The position numbers and the translations under genes are program-made. Under the pieces are notes generated by a model. The model saw nothing but the letters and a program-made list of their open reading frames with translations. It had not been told where the DNA came from and ran no database searches. Of a stretch of 64,000 nt of DNA, positions 24,887 through 34,169 are shown in pieces. The stretch is taken from contig NZ_JACHGJ010000007.1 in the NCBI RefSeq assembly GCF_014207565.1, positions 1 to 64,000 of the forward strand. Reading direction: 5' to 3'. The stretch comes from Spirochaeta isovalerica (GTDB lineage Bacteria; Spirochaetota; Spirochaetia; DSM-2461). How positions within the stretch are numbered: position 1 is the first letter of the stretch; each line of letters starts with the position of its first letter.

Positions 24887-27580
24887 TCAGTGAATCTCGC
24901 CCCAGCTGGTCGCGCTTTCGACACTCACCCGCAGGGGCACTGATAATTCCGCCGCTCCTTCAAGAGCCTCTTTCATAAGCGGTTTTATTATTTCCACTTC
25001 TCCATCGGGAACTTCGAGAATGCACTCATCGTGAACCTGCAGGAGGATTTTAGACTTGAGCTGCCGTTTTTTCAGTTCTCCGGCCAGACGGATCATTCCC
25101 ATTTTCACGATATCCGCGGCTGTTCCCTGAATGCGGGAGTTGACGGCGATACGCTCGGCGGCTTTTTTCTCCATCTTATTGCGGCTGTTGATCATCCGGA
25201 TATGGCGGATTCGCCCGAAAAGGGTTTCGGCCAATTCCGTTTCCTCGGCTTTTTCAATGGTCTTGTCGATAAAGTCCTTTATGCCGCTGTACTGTTCGAA
25301 ATAGGATTTGATAAAAGAGGAAGCTTCGCCTCTGGGTATGGACAGTTCATTGGAAAGGCGAAAAGCCGACATGCCGTACATAACCCCGAAGTTGATGACC
25401 TTGGCGATCCGTCTCTGTTCTTTCGTTACCGCTTCCGGTTCCACATGAAAAATAAGAGCGGCCGTGCGGCCGTGAACATCCTCTCCTGAGATAAAAGCTT
25501 CCGTCAGGGCTTTGTCTCCCGACAGATGAGCCAGAACGACGAGCTCGATCTGCGAATAGTCGGCGGAGACGAAAACATGTCCGGGAGAGGCTTTAAAGGC
25601 CGCACGGATTCTACGGCCGTTTTCATCGCGAACAGGTATATTCTGAAGGTTCGGATCCTTGCTGGAAATGCGCCCCGTTTCCGTTCCGGTCTGAATGAAA
25701 TGCGTATGGATTTTCCCCGTGTCTTCATTGATATATCTGGGAAGAGCATCGACGTAGGTCGATTTAAGCTTGGCCAGGCCTCTGTGGGCGAGAATCTTCT
25801 CCGGAACGGGATCCTCTTTGGCCAGCTCCTGAAGAACGGCCGTATCAGTGGAATAGCCGGTTTTCGTCTTTTTGATGGGAGTGAGCTTTCTCTCCTCGAA
25901 AAGGACTTCCTGGAGTTGTTTGGTCGATTTAATGTTGAACTCCCGGCCGCAGAGATAATAAATCTCCTTTTCCAGAGCCTCGAGCTTCTCTTCCAGTTCG
26001 ACGCTGTATTCGGCCAGCTCGCCGTCATCTATGTGGATCCCCGCCAGCTCCATATTCGAGAGGATATCGACAAAAGGCATATCCACTTGGGAAAAGATTT
26101 TTTCCATACCCAGCTCTTTCAGTTTCACGCTGAGTATTTCATAGAGACGGAACGTTATATCCGCATCTTCCGCCGCGTAATGGGCGGCTTTCTGAATGGG
26201 GACTGTATCGAAAGTTTTCCCCTTCTCCACAATATCGGCGAAGTGAACTGTTTTATACCCGAGATACTGTTCCGCCAGATAGTCCATATTCGAAGGCGTG
26301 GAGCTATCGATCATCCAGGCAGCAATCATCGTATCGAAAAAGAAACCCTGCGGATATATTCCCCATTGTTTGAGGACTTTCATATCGTATTTAAAGTTCT
26401 GACCGATGATTTTGATATTTTCATCTTCCAGAATCACCTTCAGTTTCTCCCGGATAACATCTTCGGGTATACAATCAAGTTCGGGAGCTCTGACCGGGAT
26501 GTAACAGGCCTCTTCCGACTGGACGGAGAGGGAGAAGCCCACGGGATTGGCTGATACGGAATCGAGACTGTCGGTTTCGCAGTCAAAGGCGAAAATGCCC
26601 GCTTCTTTTGCCCTTTCAATCCATTTATCCAGGTGTTCTGCGCTGACGACGCCGCAGTAATTTCCCGCTTTTGCAGCGCTCTTCTCTTCGGGAACAACGA
26701 CTTCTTCCCCGGCTTTCGCGGCGCTCTCTTCTGCCAGCCTTTTCAGACCTATGCGCTGCAGGATCGGCACGGCGGCACCATAATCCGGTTCTCCCGCAGC
26801 CAGTTTTTCTATATCTTCTTCACAGGGACAGTCCTGTTTGATTATGACCAGTTGGCGGCTGAAAAAGGCGTTTTCCTTTCCGTCGATCAGATTCTGCTTC
26901 TGAGCCTTGGCCGTTATGGTATCGATATTCTCGTAAAGCCCTTCCAGCGTGTCGAACTCGTTGAGAAGCTTCACAGCCCCTTTGGCGCCGATCCCTTTAA
27001 CCCCGGGAATATTGTCGGCCGCATCGCCCACAAGAGAAAGATAATCGATGATCTGATCGGCCCGAAGCCCCCAGGTGTTCAGGACTTTTTCCGGACCCAT
27101 ATCCGTATAGAGTCCGCCTTTTTCCGGTTTGAGGACGTGCACCCTCTCGCTGACCAGCTGAAGTATATCTTTATCGCCGGAAATGATACGGCAATCCCGG
27201 CCTTCCTCTTCGCAGAGACGGGCATAGGTTCCCATCAGGTCGTCCGCTTCGTAGCCATCGGCCTGTACCATGGGGATTTTAAGGGCTTTGAGGATTTCAA
27301 GAATGACAGGAACCTGTTCGATCAGCTCTTCAGGAGCCCTGGCCCTGTTGGCCTTGTACTCCTCATACATTTCATGGCGGAAGGTCGGGGTTCTCGATTC
27401 GAGAAGGACCGCAAAATATTCGGGCTTATAGGTGCTGAAAATCTTGTATAAAGTGGAAAAAAAACCGTAAACGGCTGATACGTTTTTATCGTCGGTTCCT
27501 CTGAGAGGATTGTTGATAAATGCATAATAGGAACGGAATATTATCGCGAAAGCATCCAGTACATATAGGGGTTTCTTCAT
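24887..27580 (-). CDS. polA: DNA polymerase I
   Basis: 897 residues, full length. Residues 1-~290 are the 5' nuclease (YVLDAFAIIFRSYYAF, GYEADDLMGTYA, SGDKDILQLV, GVKGIGAKGAVKLL). Residues ~320-490 are a 3'-5' exonuclease that appears active: the ExoI DxE (FDCETDSLD), ExoII (GQNFKYDMKVLK) and ExoIII (YAAEDADITF) motifs are all kept, unlike the degenerate domain of several other bacteria. The polymerase domain has DYSQIELVVLAH, the O-helix stretch RRIAKVINFGVMYGMS and the catalytic QVHDECILEVP. It overlaps the upstream gene by 4 bases in an operon headed by fliS. Confidence 0.97.
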   Translation of the reverse strand: MKKPLYVLDAFAIIFRSYYAFINNPLRGTDDKNVSAVYGFFSTLYKIFSTYKPEYFAVLLESRTPTFRHEMYEEYKANRARAPEELIEQVPVILEILKALKIPMVQADGYEADDLMGTYARLCEEEGRDCRIISGDKDILQLVSERVHVLKPEKGGLYTDMGPEKVLNTWGLRADQIIDYLSLVGDAADNIPGVKGIGAKGAVKLLNEFDTLEGLYENIDTITAKAQKQNLIDGKENAFFSRQLVIIKQDCPCEEDIEKLAAGEPDYGAAVPILQRIGLKRLAEESAAKAGEEVVVPEEKSAAKAGNYCGVVSAEHLDKWIERAKEAGIFAFDCETDSLDSVSANPVGFSLSVQSEEACYIPVRAPELDCIPEDVIREKLKVILEDENIKIIGQNFKYDMKVLKQWGIYPQGFFFDTMIAAWMIDSSTPSNMDYLAEQYLGYKTVHFADIVEKGKTFDTVPIQKAAHYAAEDADITFRLYEILSVKLKELGMEKIFSQVDMPFVDILSNMELAGIHIDDGELAEYSVELEEKLEALEKEIYYLCGREFNIKSTKQLQEVLFEERKLTPIKKTKTGYSTDTAVLQELAKEDPVPEKILAHRGLAKLKSTYVDALPRYINEDTGKIHTHFIQTGTETGRISSKDPNLQNIPVRDENGRRIRAAFKASPGHVFVSADYSQIELVVLAHLSGDKALTEAFISGEDVHGRTAALIFHVEPEAVTKEQRRIAKVINFGVMYGMSAFRLSNELSIPRGEASSFIKSYFEQYSGIKDFIDKTIEKAEETELAETLFGRIRHIRMINSRNKMEKKAAERIAVNSRIQGTAADIVKMGMIRLAGELKKRQLKSKILLQVHDECILEVPDGEVEIIKPLMKEALEGAAELSVPLRVSVESATSWGEIH

Positions 27581-27993
27581 CTCTCAATATCTATCAGCAC
27601 CGGCACTGATTCCTGTCTATAGTTTTTCGCTCTTCCCGGAACGCGTATAGAGCTCAGCTCAGTTTTAATCCGTGCCATTCTGATTTTAAGAGAGGAGCGG
27701 AGCTCCCGGCTTTTCATCAATGCATCCATTCTGAGCGATCGGAGGACCTCCGACGCACCGGACTGAAAGGAAGGCGAACAGCCCTGCAAATGGGTGTTCA
27801 GAACCTTCTCGACGGAACTGATCTGCTGAAATCTATGTTGCTCTATAGACAGAAAAGTTTCAAGGACTTCGACTGTGGAATCGCCGAGCCCCCTGATTAT
27901 GATCTCCAGTTCCGCGATGTATTCACCGTATAGAGACCGGAGGCGTTTTACTAGTGTGTTAGTGTATTCTTCGGCTTTTGTATAACCGCTCAT
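27577..27993 (-). CDS. Small helical protein between fliS and polA, possibly a flagellar chaperone
   Basis: 138 residues, all helical, with no signal, membrane segment or cysteine motif (one Cys). It overlaps fliS by 4 bases and polA by 4 bases. Size, helicity and place right after fliS suggest a FliT/FlgN-type export chaperone, but I see no diagnostic sequence, so this rests on context. The C-terminus is basic (KIRMARIK, RVPGRAKNYRQ), which could also fit a nucleic acid-binding or regulatory role. Confidence 0.6.
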   Translation of the reverse strand: MSGYTKAEEYTNTLVKRLRSLYGEYIAELEIIIRGLGDSTVEVLETFLSIEQHRFQQISSVEKVLNTHLQGCSPSFQSGASEVLRSLRMDALMKSRELRSSLKIRMARIKTELSSIRVPGRAKNYRQESVPVLIDIER

Positions 27994-28412
27994 CCCGCTA
28001 TATTGACACCGGGGTTGGCGCCGGGATTGGAGTTGACCTGTGTGTTTTCAATGGCGGCCCATGCTTCGCGGAGCTCACCCATAAATTTTCTGACTTCTTT
28101 GATAGGTTCAATGTCTTTCTGGATATTCGCCTCGACAAGCTGGCGGTTGAAATACATATAGAGATTGAAAAGATTCTGAGCTATCTCTCCCCCTTTTTCA
28201 AAATCGAGAGAGGCCATCAGTTCTGTTATGACATCCTGGGTTTTGGAAATGGCATTGTGGATAGTGTCGAATTTCTTCTTCTCCGCGCTCATTTCTTTTA
28301 CAGCAAGATCCATCTGCTTTATGGCTTCATCATAAAGCATTACGATCAGTCTTCCCTGGCTTGCTGTTTTAACACTTGTCTGTTTGTAAGCATTAAGTCT
28401 GTTTAAACTCAT
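27990..28412 (-). CDS. fliS: Flagellin export chaperone FliS
   Basis: 140 residues from ATG 28412 (a TTG at 28439 is rejected: GAGGGGGG sits upstream of the ATG and would be inside the longer frame). FliS keeps newly made flagellin from polymerising before export. Family features are NAYKQTSVKTASQGRLIVMLYDEAI at the N-terminus (in two parts), the helical body and NLYMYFNRQL. The tail repeats NPGANPGVN-type residues. A sigma-28-like promoter lies 40-70 bases upstream; the gene heads an operon with polA, coaE and a SPOR gene. Confidence 0.93.
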   Translation of the reverse strand: MSLNRLNAYKQTSVKTASQGRLIVMLYDEAIKQMDLAVKEMSAEKKKFDTIHNAISKTQDVITELMASLDFEKGGEIAQNLFNLYMYFNRQLVEANIQKDIEPIKEVRKFMGELREAWAAIENTQVNSNPGANPGVNIAG

Positions 28413-28453
28413 AGGAAAGCGTTCCCCCCTCAACCTCAATAAGGCTATTTCAT

Positions 28454-28481
28454 TTATCGGTTACTATAACCCGGCTCTTTA
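28454..28481 (-). promoter_or_regulatory. Sigma-28 (FliA)-type promoter before fliS
   Basis: Minus strand: TAAA (28481-28478), 16 bases, then ACCGATAA (28461-28454). The FliA consensus is TAAA-N15-GCCGATAA, so seven of eight -10 bases match and the spacer is one base longer. Confidence 0.65.
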
Positions 28482-28509
28482 CTAAAAATATAGTGCATTA
28501 ATCAGGAAA

Positions 28510-30795
28510 TTATCTCGAATTCCCGATCAAATCCGAAACAGTTACCAGCTCATATCCCGAGGCCGTCAGAGCCTCTATCAGGAGATCCAGTTTATCAAAA
28601 AGATAATCATCCCGGTAGGCTTCCTTGCCTATTGTTACGGGAATGATAGATCCCGGCTTTTTGAATTTCATGATTCTTTCAATAATGTCCGAACCGCGCA
28701 GGTAGAGATTCCCGAGCACACCGCCGCCGTCCTTCGGGATCCAGTCGAGAGTATCGAAGTCCCGGCCTACGTATATATAGCTCTGTTTGGCCGAGGCATT
28801 TATAATAGTGGAATTTTCGAAATAATACGGAGCGTGCCAGAATGGTTCCAGCTCTCTGCCCGTGGCGGAAAAATACTCTTCCTCGTTGTAGGAAAGTCCC
28901 TGGCGGATATAATCTTCGTCGATATTGAACCGCGAATCGGTCATGTCGAAATCGGCGTAGAACATGGAGCCCACTTCATGGCCGGATTTCTCCAGCTCCA
29001 CAACAGCATCGGGATGCCGGCGGATAAACTCGCCATTGACAAAAAAAGTAGAGCGGATGCGGTAATCGGACAGAACGTTGAGAACCTCCGGTAAACCTTC
29101 AACCGAATTGGTCAGATTGAAAACCAGCGCCACTTCCCGGGCTCTGACCCGCGATCCATGGCTGAAAACGATACCGTCCGATGCTTCCTCTTTCTCCGGA
29201 AAAGGATCGTAAACGGCAGTGGGGGCTTCAAACAGAGGTCTAGACTGTAGAGATCCGGCCTCTTTAATCATAATCCGGTTGCTGTAAAGCGAGGACGGCG
29301 CTGTCTCGCTGTAGATCCGGAAATCCTCTGTGAACGTAACAGGATCGACAACAGTCGTATATCGGCCGGTCGAAGTCCATGTGCCGTCGTACTCGTTATA
29401 GAGATATTTCACATCGTCCTGTCTCAGTACGATGCGGCCGTCTTTAGTAAATCCCGTACTGTCGAACTGGGAGAAAAAACTGAGATATGACGTATCATCC
29501 CGGAAGTTGTAAACAAGCGAATTGCGGGCTCCCGCTACCAGTACCGAATAATTATCTACCCAGAAAAGATTGACCGGACTGCTGTGGACCCGGTATGCCA
29601 GAACGCTCCAGCTTGTAAAGGTTCTGAGGGTTACCCCTTCCTCACCGGCCAGAACGATACGGTCTTCCAGGGGAGAAAGAGACATGGCGACGATTCCCCT
29701 GTCCACGGTCTGAACAAATTCCAGAGGGGAATCGCCCTTCGGATCATGGGTGAATACCATGCTTTCGCCGCTGTTGCGGTTGGATGCCAGAATAGCCAGC
29801 TTTCCGCTTTCCGCCCAGAGGATCTGCTTGACTTTCATGCTCCGGGGCAACTGAAGATAGGGAAGAGAGCGGACTCTTTTGCCGTCGGCCCTGTAGTCGG
29901 TTTTATTCATATCGTAGAGAATCAGGTCACCGCCTTTGCGGATAACCAGTCCCCTCATCCCGTCGGGTGAAATGGTAAAGCTGTCGGAACGGCTGTCGAA
30001 GTCGAAGGGAACCCGTCCCGTAACGGAGCTCATATTGAACTCGCCGCTGTAGAGAGACCGGGTGAAAATATCCGAACTGTTCAGTCTGTAGACAATTCCT
30101 TTGTTAATAAAATAGAGTATGGAACTCTCTTCCTCTTCATTCCAGCTGATGCTGTTCAGCTTGCCCTCTCCGACCACTCTCAAAGGCTCGTTGAGAACCC
30201 GGTTCTCCTCGAACTGCTCAAGGGAAAAATAATAGAGCTTCTCTTCGCGGGAATAAATGAACATCTGCGAATCGGGAGACCATAAGGCGTATTCGCCTTC
30301 ATACTGGAGATCGATTGTCGTTTCGAGATTGAAGTGCTCTCCCGACTGGATGTCGAAGAGATACAGGCCGGCGCTGACCCGGGAGAGGACTTTCACATAG
30401 AGGATTTTCGTTCCGTCGGGAGAGAGAACGACCGGGGGGATCTTTCCGTCTTTAATATATTCGCCATCGGCAAAAGAGGGAAAAGAGGCTACAGGCGTCA
30501 TTCCCTTAAATCCGGGACGGCTCACGTAAAGCCCGAAGCGGTTCTGCACATACAGTTTCTCCGTCTCTCTGTTGAACCAGCTTTTCTCGGGAAAGAAAGT
30601 GAGGGGATAAAAGTCCCCGTCATCGGCCGAACCGGTAAAAAGTGTCTGAAAATCGCCGTATCCCGGGAAGAATTCAGCTGCTGAAAAAAGAAACAGGTTT
30701 TCACTGTTCATGTTAATATGGGAGAATAGGACTTCCGAAAAAGCACCGGTTATTGTCAGACAGAGTAAGACTGTCGCAAAAAAGAGACGTTTCAT
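28510..30795 (-). CDS. Secreted beta-propeller protein with degenerate polysaccharide deacetylase (NodB) domain
   Basis: 761 residues from ATG 30795, chosen because it opens directly with a signal peptide (MKRLFFATVLLCLTITGAFS); an ATG at 30807 is possible. Residues ~25-560 hold TolB-like propeller repeats (LSPDGTKILY, WSPDSQMFIYS, ISPDGMRGLV). The last ~180 residues have the NodB fold (RIRSTFFVNGEFIRRHPD, GHEVGS, FWHAPYY). The catalytic metal site is lost: the usual TFDDG is VFNLTN, and the HxxxH motif that should follow GHEVG is MFYADFD. It is therefore probably a non-catalytic glycan-binding or structural envelope protein. Confidence 0.85.
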   Translation of the reverse strand: MKRLFFATVLLCLTITGAFSEVLFSHINMNSENLFLFSAAEFFPGYGDFQTLFTGSADDGDFYPLTFFPEKSWFNRETEKLYVQNRFGLYVSRPGFKGMTPVASFPSFADGEYIKDGKIPPVVLSPDGTKILYVKVLSRVSAGLYLFDIQSGEHFNLETTIDLQYEGEYALWSPDSQMFIYSREEKLYYFSLEQFEENRVLNEPLRVVGEGKLNSISWNEEEESSILYFINKGIVYRLNSSDIFTRSLYSGEFNMSSVTGRVPFDFDSRSDSFTISPDGMRGLVIRKGGDLILYDMNKTDYRADGKRVRSLPYLQLPRSMKVKQILWAESGKLAILASNRNSGESMVFTHDPKGDSPLEFVQTVDRGIVAMSLSPLEDRIVLAGEEGVTLRTFTSWSVLAYRVHSSPVNLFWVDNYSVLVAGARNSLVYNFRDDTSYLSFFSQFDSTGFTKDGRIVLRQDDVKYLYNEYDGTWTSTGRYTTVVDPVTFTEDFRIYSETAPSSLYSNRIMIKEAGSLQSRPLFEAPTAVYDPFPEKEEASDGIVFSHGSRVRAREVALVFNLTNSVEGLPEVLNVLSDYRIRSTFFVNGEFIRRHPDAVVELEKSGHEVGSMFYADFDMTDSRFNIDEDYIRQGLSYNEEEYFSATGRELEPFWHAPYYFENSTIINASAKQSYIYVGRDFDTLDWIPKDGGGVLGNLYLRGSDIIERIMKFKKPGSIIPVTIGKEAYRDDYLFDKLDLLIEALTASGYELVTVSDLIGNSR

Positions 30796-30846
30796 CTCTA
30801 TGAACATCGGTAATCGGAAGGATTTTATCAAGTTTTTTTGTAACGA

Positions 30847-30875
30847 TTGACCGTAGAGAGAAAAGAAAATATACT
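30847..30875 (+). promoter_or_regulatory. Promoter of the Fur-family gene
   Basis: -35 TTGACC (30847-30852), spacer of 17, -10 TATACT (30870-30875). The AT-rich stretch 30878-30893 just after it could hold a self-regulating Fur/PerR box, but it matches the PerR consensus only loosely. Confidence 0.65.
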
Positions 30876-30903
30876 AGTAATAGTTATCAATAATGGAGGC
30901 CCC

Positions 30904-31296
30904 ATGAGGAATACGGAACAGAAAAGTGTTATCCTCGAAGTACTGCAGACTCATAAAGATCATCCCACCGCCGATCAGCTATACAGCGAGGTACGGGAGA
31001 GACTGCCCAGAATCAGTCTGGGAACAGTGTACCGTAATCTCGAAAAAATGTCACAGGCCGGAGTGATTCTCAAGCTGGAGCTCGGTGGCGGGCAGAAGCG
31101 GTTTGACCCCACGCCGACGGATCACGCCCATTTCCGTTGTGTCAACTGTTCATCCGTAGAAGATCTCCCGGAGGATTTCGCGATTGATTTACCGGATATC
31201 AGCTCCATAGACGGGACCAACCGGATTGTTCTGGGCAATACACTGGAATATTACGGCTACTGCGAAAAATGCGCCGCCGAAAGACAGTTGAACTGA
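30904..31296 (+). CDS. Fur-family metal-dependent regulator, PerR-like
   Basis: 130 residues from ATG 30904 with a good Shine-Dalgarno (GGAGG, 5 bases away). The winged helix contains HPTADQLYSEVRERLPRISLGTVYRNLEKM, typical of Fur/PerR. The regulatory site is RFDPTPTDHAHFRC, and the structural zinc site is made by CVNC and CEKC. The short size and the Asp in RFD favour PerR (peroxide sensing) over Fur, but this cannot be settled by reading. The 3' end overlaps the TIGR02757 gene by 28 bases. Confidence 0.92.
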   Translation: MRNTEQKSVILEVLQTHKDHPTADQLYSEVRERLPRISLGTVYRNLEKMSQAGVILKLELGGGQKRFDPTPTDHAHFRCVNCSSVEDLPEDFAIDLPDISSIDGTNRIVLGNTLEYYGYCEKCAAERQLN

Positions 31297-32045
31297 CACT
31301 GAACCGGATATACGGTGAATACCATAAAAGAGAGTTGGTAGAGCCGGACCCCCTTCAGGTCCTATACAGATATCCCGATCCGGGAGACAGGGAAATTATT
31401 GGGTTGATATCCTCTTCTCTGGCTCTGGGCCGGGTCAATTCCATTTTAAAATCCATAAAACAGATCCTGCAGGAACTCCCCTCCCCCCGTTCTGATCTTT
31501 TCGAATGGAAGGAGGATGATATTCGGTACCGCTTTCGTGATTTCCGCTACCGCTTTTACAGCGGGGAGGACTTGGCCGATCTCCTTATTTCCATAAAACA
31601 TGCTATAGAGGACCAAGGATCGCTTAACGGCCTTTTTCTCCGGGGATATAAAGAAAAGGATGAGACGGTTCTTCCGGCGCTGAACGTCTTTATCAAAGAA
31701 CTGAACCGGGAGAAGAGGCTGAAAATGCTCGCTGATCCATCGAGAAACAGTGCCTGCAAAAGATTGATGTTATATATGCGCTGGATGATCCGCAAGGACT
31801 CAATCGATCCCGGAGGTTGGACGGGCGTATCGACCTCGAAGCTTATTATCCCCCTCGATACCCATATGCTAAAAGTAGCCTCTCTTCTCAAATTGACAGA
31901 ACGGAAGGACGGCGGCATGAAAACCGCTCTGGATATTACCTCGACATTGCGGAAATACGATTCCGCAGACCCTGTCCGCTTTGATTTCTCTCTAACCCGG
32001 CCGGGAATTCATCCCGCGCTTGACTACTCGGTTTTCGGTGATTGA
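31269..32045 (+). CDS. TIGR02757 (DUF2400) family protein
   Basis: 258 residues, soluble. Conserved features of the family are DPLQVLYRYPDPGDREIIGLISSSLALGRV (in two parts), the FRYRFYSGEDL stretch and the MRWMIRKD...IPLDTHM segment. Function is not known; the fold is thought to be related to helix-hairpin-helix DNA glycosylases, which I state only as a recollection. It starts within the end of the Fur-family gene, so the two are co-transcribed. Confidence 0.88.
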   Translation: MRRRKTVELTLNRIYGEYHKRELVEPDPLQVLYRYPDPGDREIIGLISSSLALGRVNSILKSIKQILQELPSPRSDLFEWKEDDIRYRFRDFRYRFYSGEDLADLLISIKHAIEDQGSLNGLFLRGYKEKDETVLPALNVFIKELNREKRLKMLADPSRNSACKRLMLYMRWMIRKDSIDPGGWTGVSTSKLIIPLDTHMLKVASLLKLTERKDGGMKTALDITSTLRKYDSADPVRFDFSLTRPGIHPALDYSVFGD

Positions 32046-32090
32046 TTTTTTAATATAATACTAATTAAAGAAGTGTTATACTTGGAGCGT

Positions 32091-34136
32091 ATGAAGGCTG
32101 TACACAGGAAAATAGACGAGCTGAACCGGGAAGCCTATTCCAGAATCTATACGGACATAGCCAGCGCCCATGCCATGCTGGAGGAAGCCAGAGAGCTGCT
32201 GGACGGCACGAACTACACCGTGGGTATAGCCTGGTCCCTCCTCATTTCCGGTCTTCTGGAAATGGAACAGGGAAATCTCGACCAATCGGCAGGAAAGATA
32301 GATCAGGCTTACCACATCTTCATCGACTTGAACAGCGATTTATCCGGCATATGCGCCGCTCTCAACGGAAAAGGGCTGATCTGCATAAGACAGAGCCGGG
32401 TCAGAGAATCGTTCAATTACCTTCAGAAGGCGCTTGGTCTGGCCCGGGAAAACAACTTCAAGGACATGGAATACCGCGCTGTCAATCTTCTGGGGATACT
32501 CCAGTTCCAGATGGAAAATTACAGCCAGGCCCTCCGTTTTTTTAAAAAAGCCCTGAAACTCATAACGAGGGAAAAGCAGAGTTCCATTCTCAACAACCTC
32601 GGCTGCACATACAGAGCCCTGGGGAAATTCGATCAGGCGCTGGAACATCTGAACAAAGCCCTTGGAGAAACGGAGAAAAACGGATCCAACGATATCCAGA
32701 TACCCATACTGGAAGAAATCGGTCTGACATACGGCAAAATGGGGAATTCAGAAAAGGGCATAGAAATCCTCAATCTGGCTCTGGAAAAATGTACCGATTA
32801 CCACAAGCGATTCAAGCTCAGCATCAAAATAAAGCTGGGAGACCTCTATATAAAAAAGGAAGAATACGACAAGGCGGAACAAGTCCTCAATGAGGCAAGA
32901 GATCTCATCAATTACGCCAATTCCATTCAGAACCGCGATCTTTATCTCTACCTGTCGGGACTGAACGAAATCAAGGAGAACTACCGGTCGGCCCTGATCC
33001 ATTACAAGAATTACCATATGCTTTCGGGAAAGATAAAATCATCGGAAACCGACGAGAAGATATGGGAAATGGAGACCGAATCATTCCGGGAAATGAACCG
33101 CCGCATACGGAAAATCAGCGAGATGGGACGTCTGCTCACAGCTCTGCTGGACAGGGATCAGGTTATCAAAACTCTTTTTCATTCTGTCCAATCCATTTTT
33201 GAAGTGGATTGTTTCGTTATCGGGCTTTACATGAGCGGAGAGGAACTTCTGCCTCTGGATTGTTACAACAGCCGGGGAGAAAAAATCAGCAGCTCGATTC
33301 TTCCCGTGATCCAACCCCGCAATCCCGAAACATGGGTAGCCATACACAGAACAGGGCTTATATTCAATGAAATTTCGGAAGACTATATCCCCTATTTCCC
33401 CGTTATGGAAACAATTGTGCCCCTGCCGGATATGTCATCCGTTCTCTGTCTGCCTTTTGACTCGGGAAACGAAAAAGGTCTGATTTCCATATACAGAGAG
33501 AAAACAGGAGCCTTTAACAGAGAAGATTATGAAATCCTGGAAATGCTCACATCCTATGCGTCCATAGCCCTGAGCAACGCCAGGCAGACGGAAATCAGCC
33601 GGGAGAAGAACAGGGAACTGGAAAAGCTGAATAAATACGACGATCTGACAGGCATATACAACAGGCGCCACCTCCAGAAGAAACTGGAGAAAAGCTGGAA
33701 CCTCTGCCGCAGAGCCGGAAATTATCTCCACATTTTGCTCATTGATCTAGATTACTTCAAAAACATAAACGACTCATTCGGCCATGCTGCAGGTGATGAA
33801 TGCCTGAAGATTCTCGGACAGCTGTACAAATCGATCCTCCAGCGCAGTTCCGACATTTACGGACGTTACGGCGGTGAGGAATTTCTTGTCATACTTCAGG
33901 ATATGCCCATAGACGAAGCGGAGGAAATGACTGAAAAAATCCGCCATGCCATTGAAAACGAAAAAGTTGTGTGGCGGGGGGAACAGATAAAACTGACCGT
34001 CAGCATCGGACTCTGCAGCGCCAGACTTTCGGACACTCATTCTGTCGAAACCGAAGCTATCATAGGTCAGGCCGACAGAAATATGTATATCTCCAAATCC
34101 AAAGGCCGGAACAGAATTACCTGTTCGGAGCTTTAG
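32091..34136 (+). CDS. Diguanylate cyclase with TPR and GAF sensor domains
   Basis: 681 residues from ATG 32091; GTG 32073 is an alternative. Residues ~20-320 are tetratricopeptide repeats (ALGKFDQALEHLNKAL, GNSEKGIEILNLALEKC), residues ~345-510 a GAF-like domain, and residues ~525-680 a GGDEF domain with GGEEF at the active site and an RSSD inhibitory site exactly five residues before it. It therefore should make cyclic-di-GMP and be product-inhibited. No membrane segment, so cytoplasmic. TATACT lies eight bases before the ATG; the GGAG between is too close to serve as a Shine-Dalgarno. Confidence 0.93.
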   Translation: MKAVHRKIDELNREAYSRIYTDIASAHAMLEEARELLDGTNYTVGIAWSLLISGLLEMEQGNLDQSAGKIDQAYHIFIDLNSDLSGICAALNGKGLICIRQSRVRESFNYLQKALGLARENNFKDMEYRAVNLLGILQFQMENYSQALRFFKKALKLITREKQSSILNNLGCTYRALGKFDQALEHLNKALGETEKNGSNDIQIPILEEIGLTYGKMGNSEKGIEILNLALEKCTDYHKRFKLSIKIKLGDLYIKKEEYDKAEQVLNEARDLINYANSIQNRDLYLYLSGLNEIKENYRSALIHYKNYHMLSGKIKSSETDEKIWEMETESFREMNRRIRKISEMGRLLTALLDRDQVIKTLFHSVQSIFEVDCFVIGLYMSGEELLPLDCYNSRGEKISSSILPVIQPRNPETWVAIHRTGLIFNEISEDYIPYFPVMETIVPLPDMSSVLCLPFDSGNEKGLISIYREKTGAFNREDYEILEMLTSYASIALSNARQTEISREKNRELEKLNKYDDLTGIYNRRHLQKKLEKSWNLCRRAGNYLHILLIDLDYFKNINDSFGHAAGDECLKILGQLYKSILQRSSDIYGRYGGEEFLVILQDMPIDEAEEMTEKIRHAIENEKVVWRGEQIKLTVSIGLCSARLSDTHSVETEAIIGQADRNMYISKSKGRNRITCSEL

Positions 34137-34160
34137 ATTTACAGGGAGATAACTTATAAT
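34132..34160 (+). promoter_or_regulatory. Promoter of the histidine kinase gene, leaderless type
   Basis: -35 TTTAGA (34132-34137, overlapping the stop region of the upstream gene), spacer of 17, perfect -10 TATAAT (34155-34160), then nine bases to ATG 34170. Confidence 0.5.
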
Positions 34161-34169
34161 TAACTTCAT

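Noticed and set aside
25526-26554. 342-residue plus-strand frame in polA
   Set aside because: Antisense to conserved polymerase motifs.
30878-30893. Fur/PerR box overlapping the Fur-family promoter
   Set aside because: Matches the AT-rich consensus in only about 10 of 15 positions, little better than chance for such sequence.
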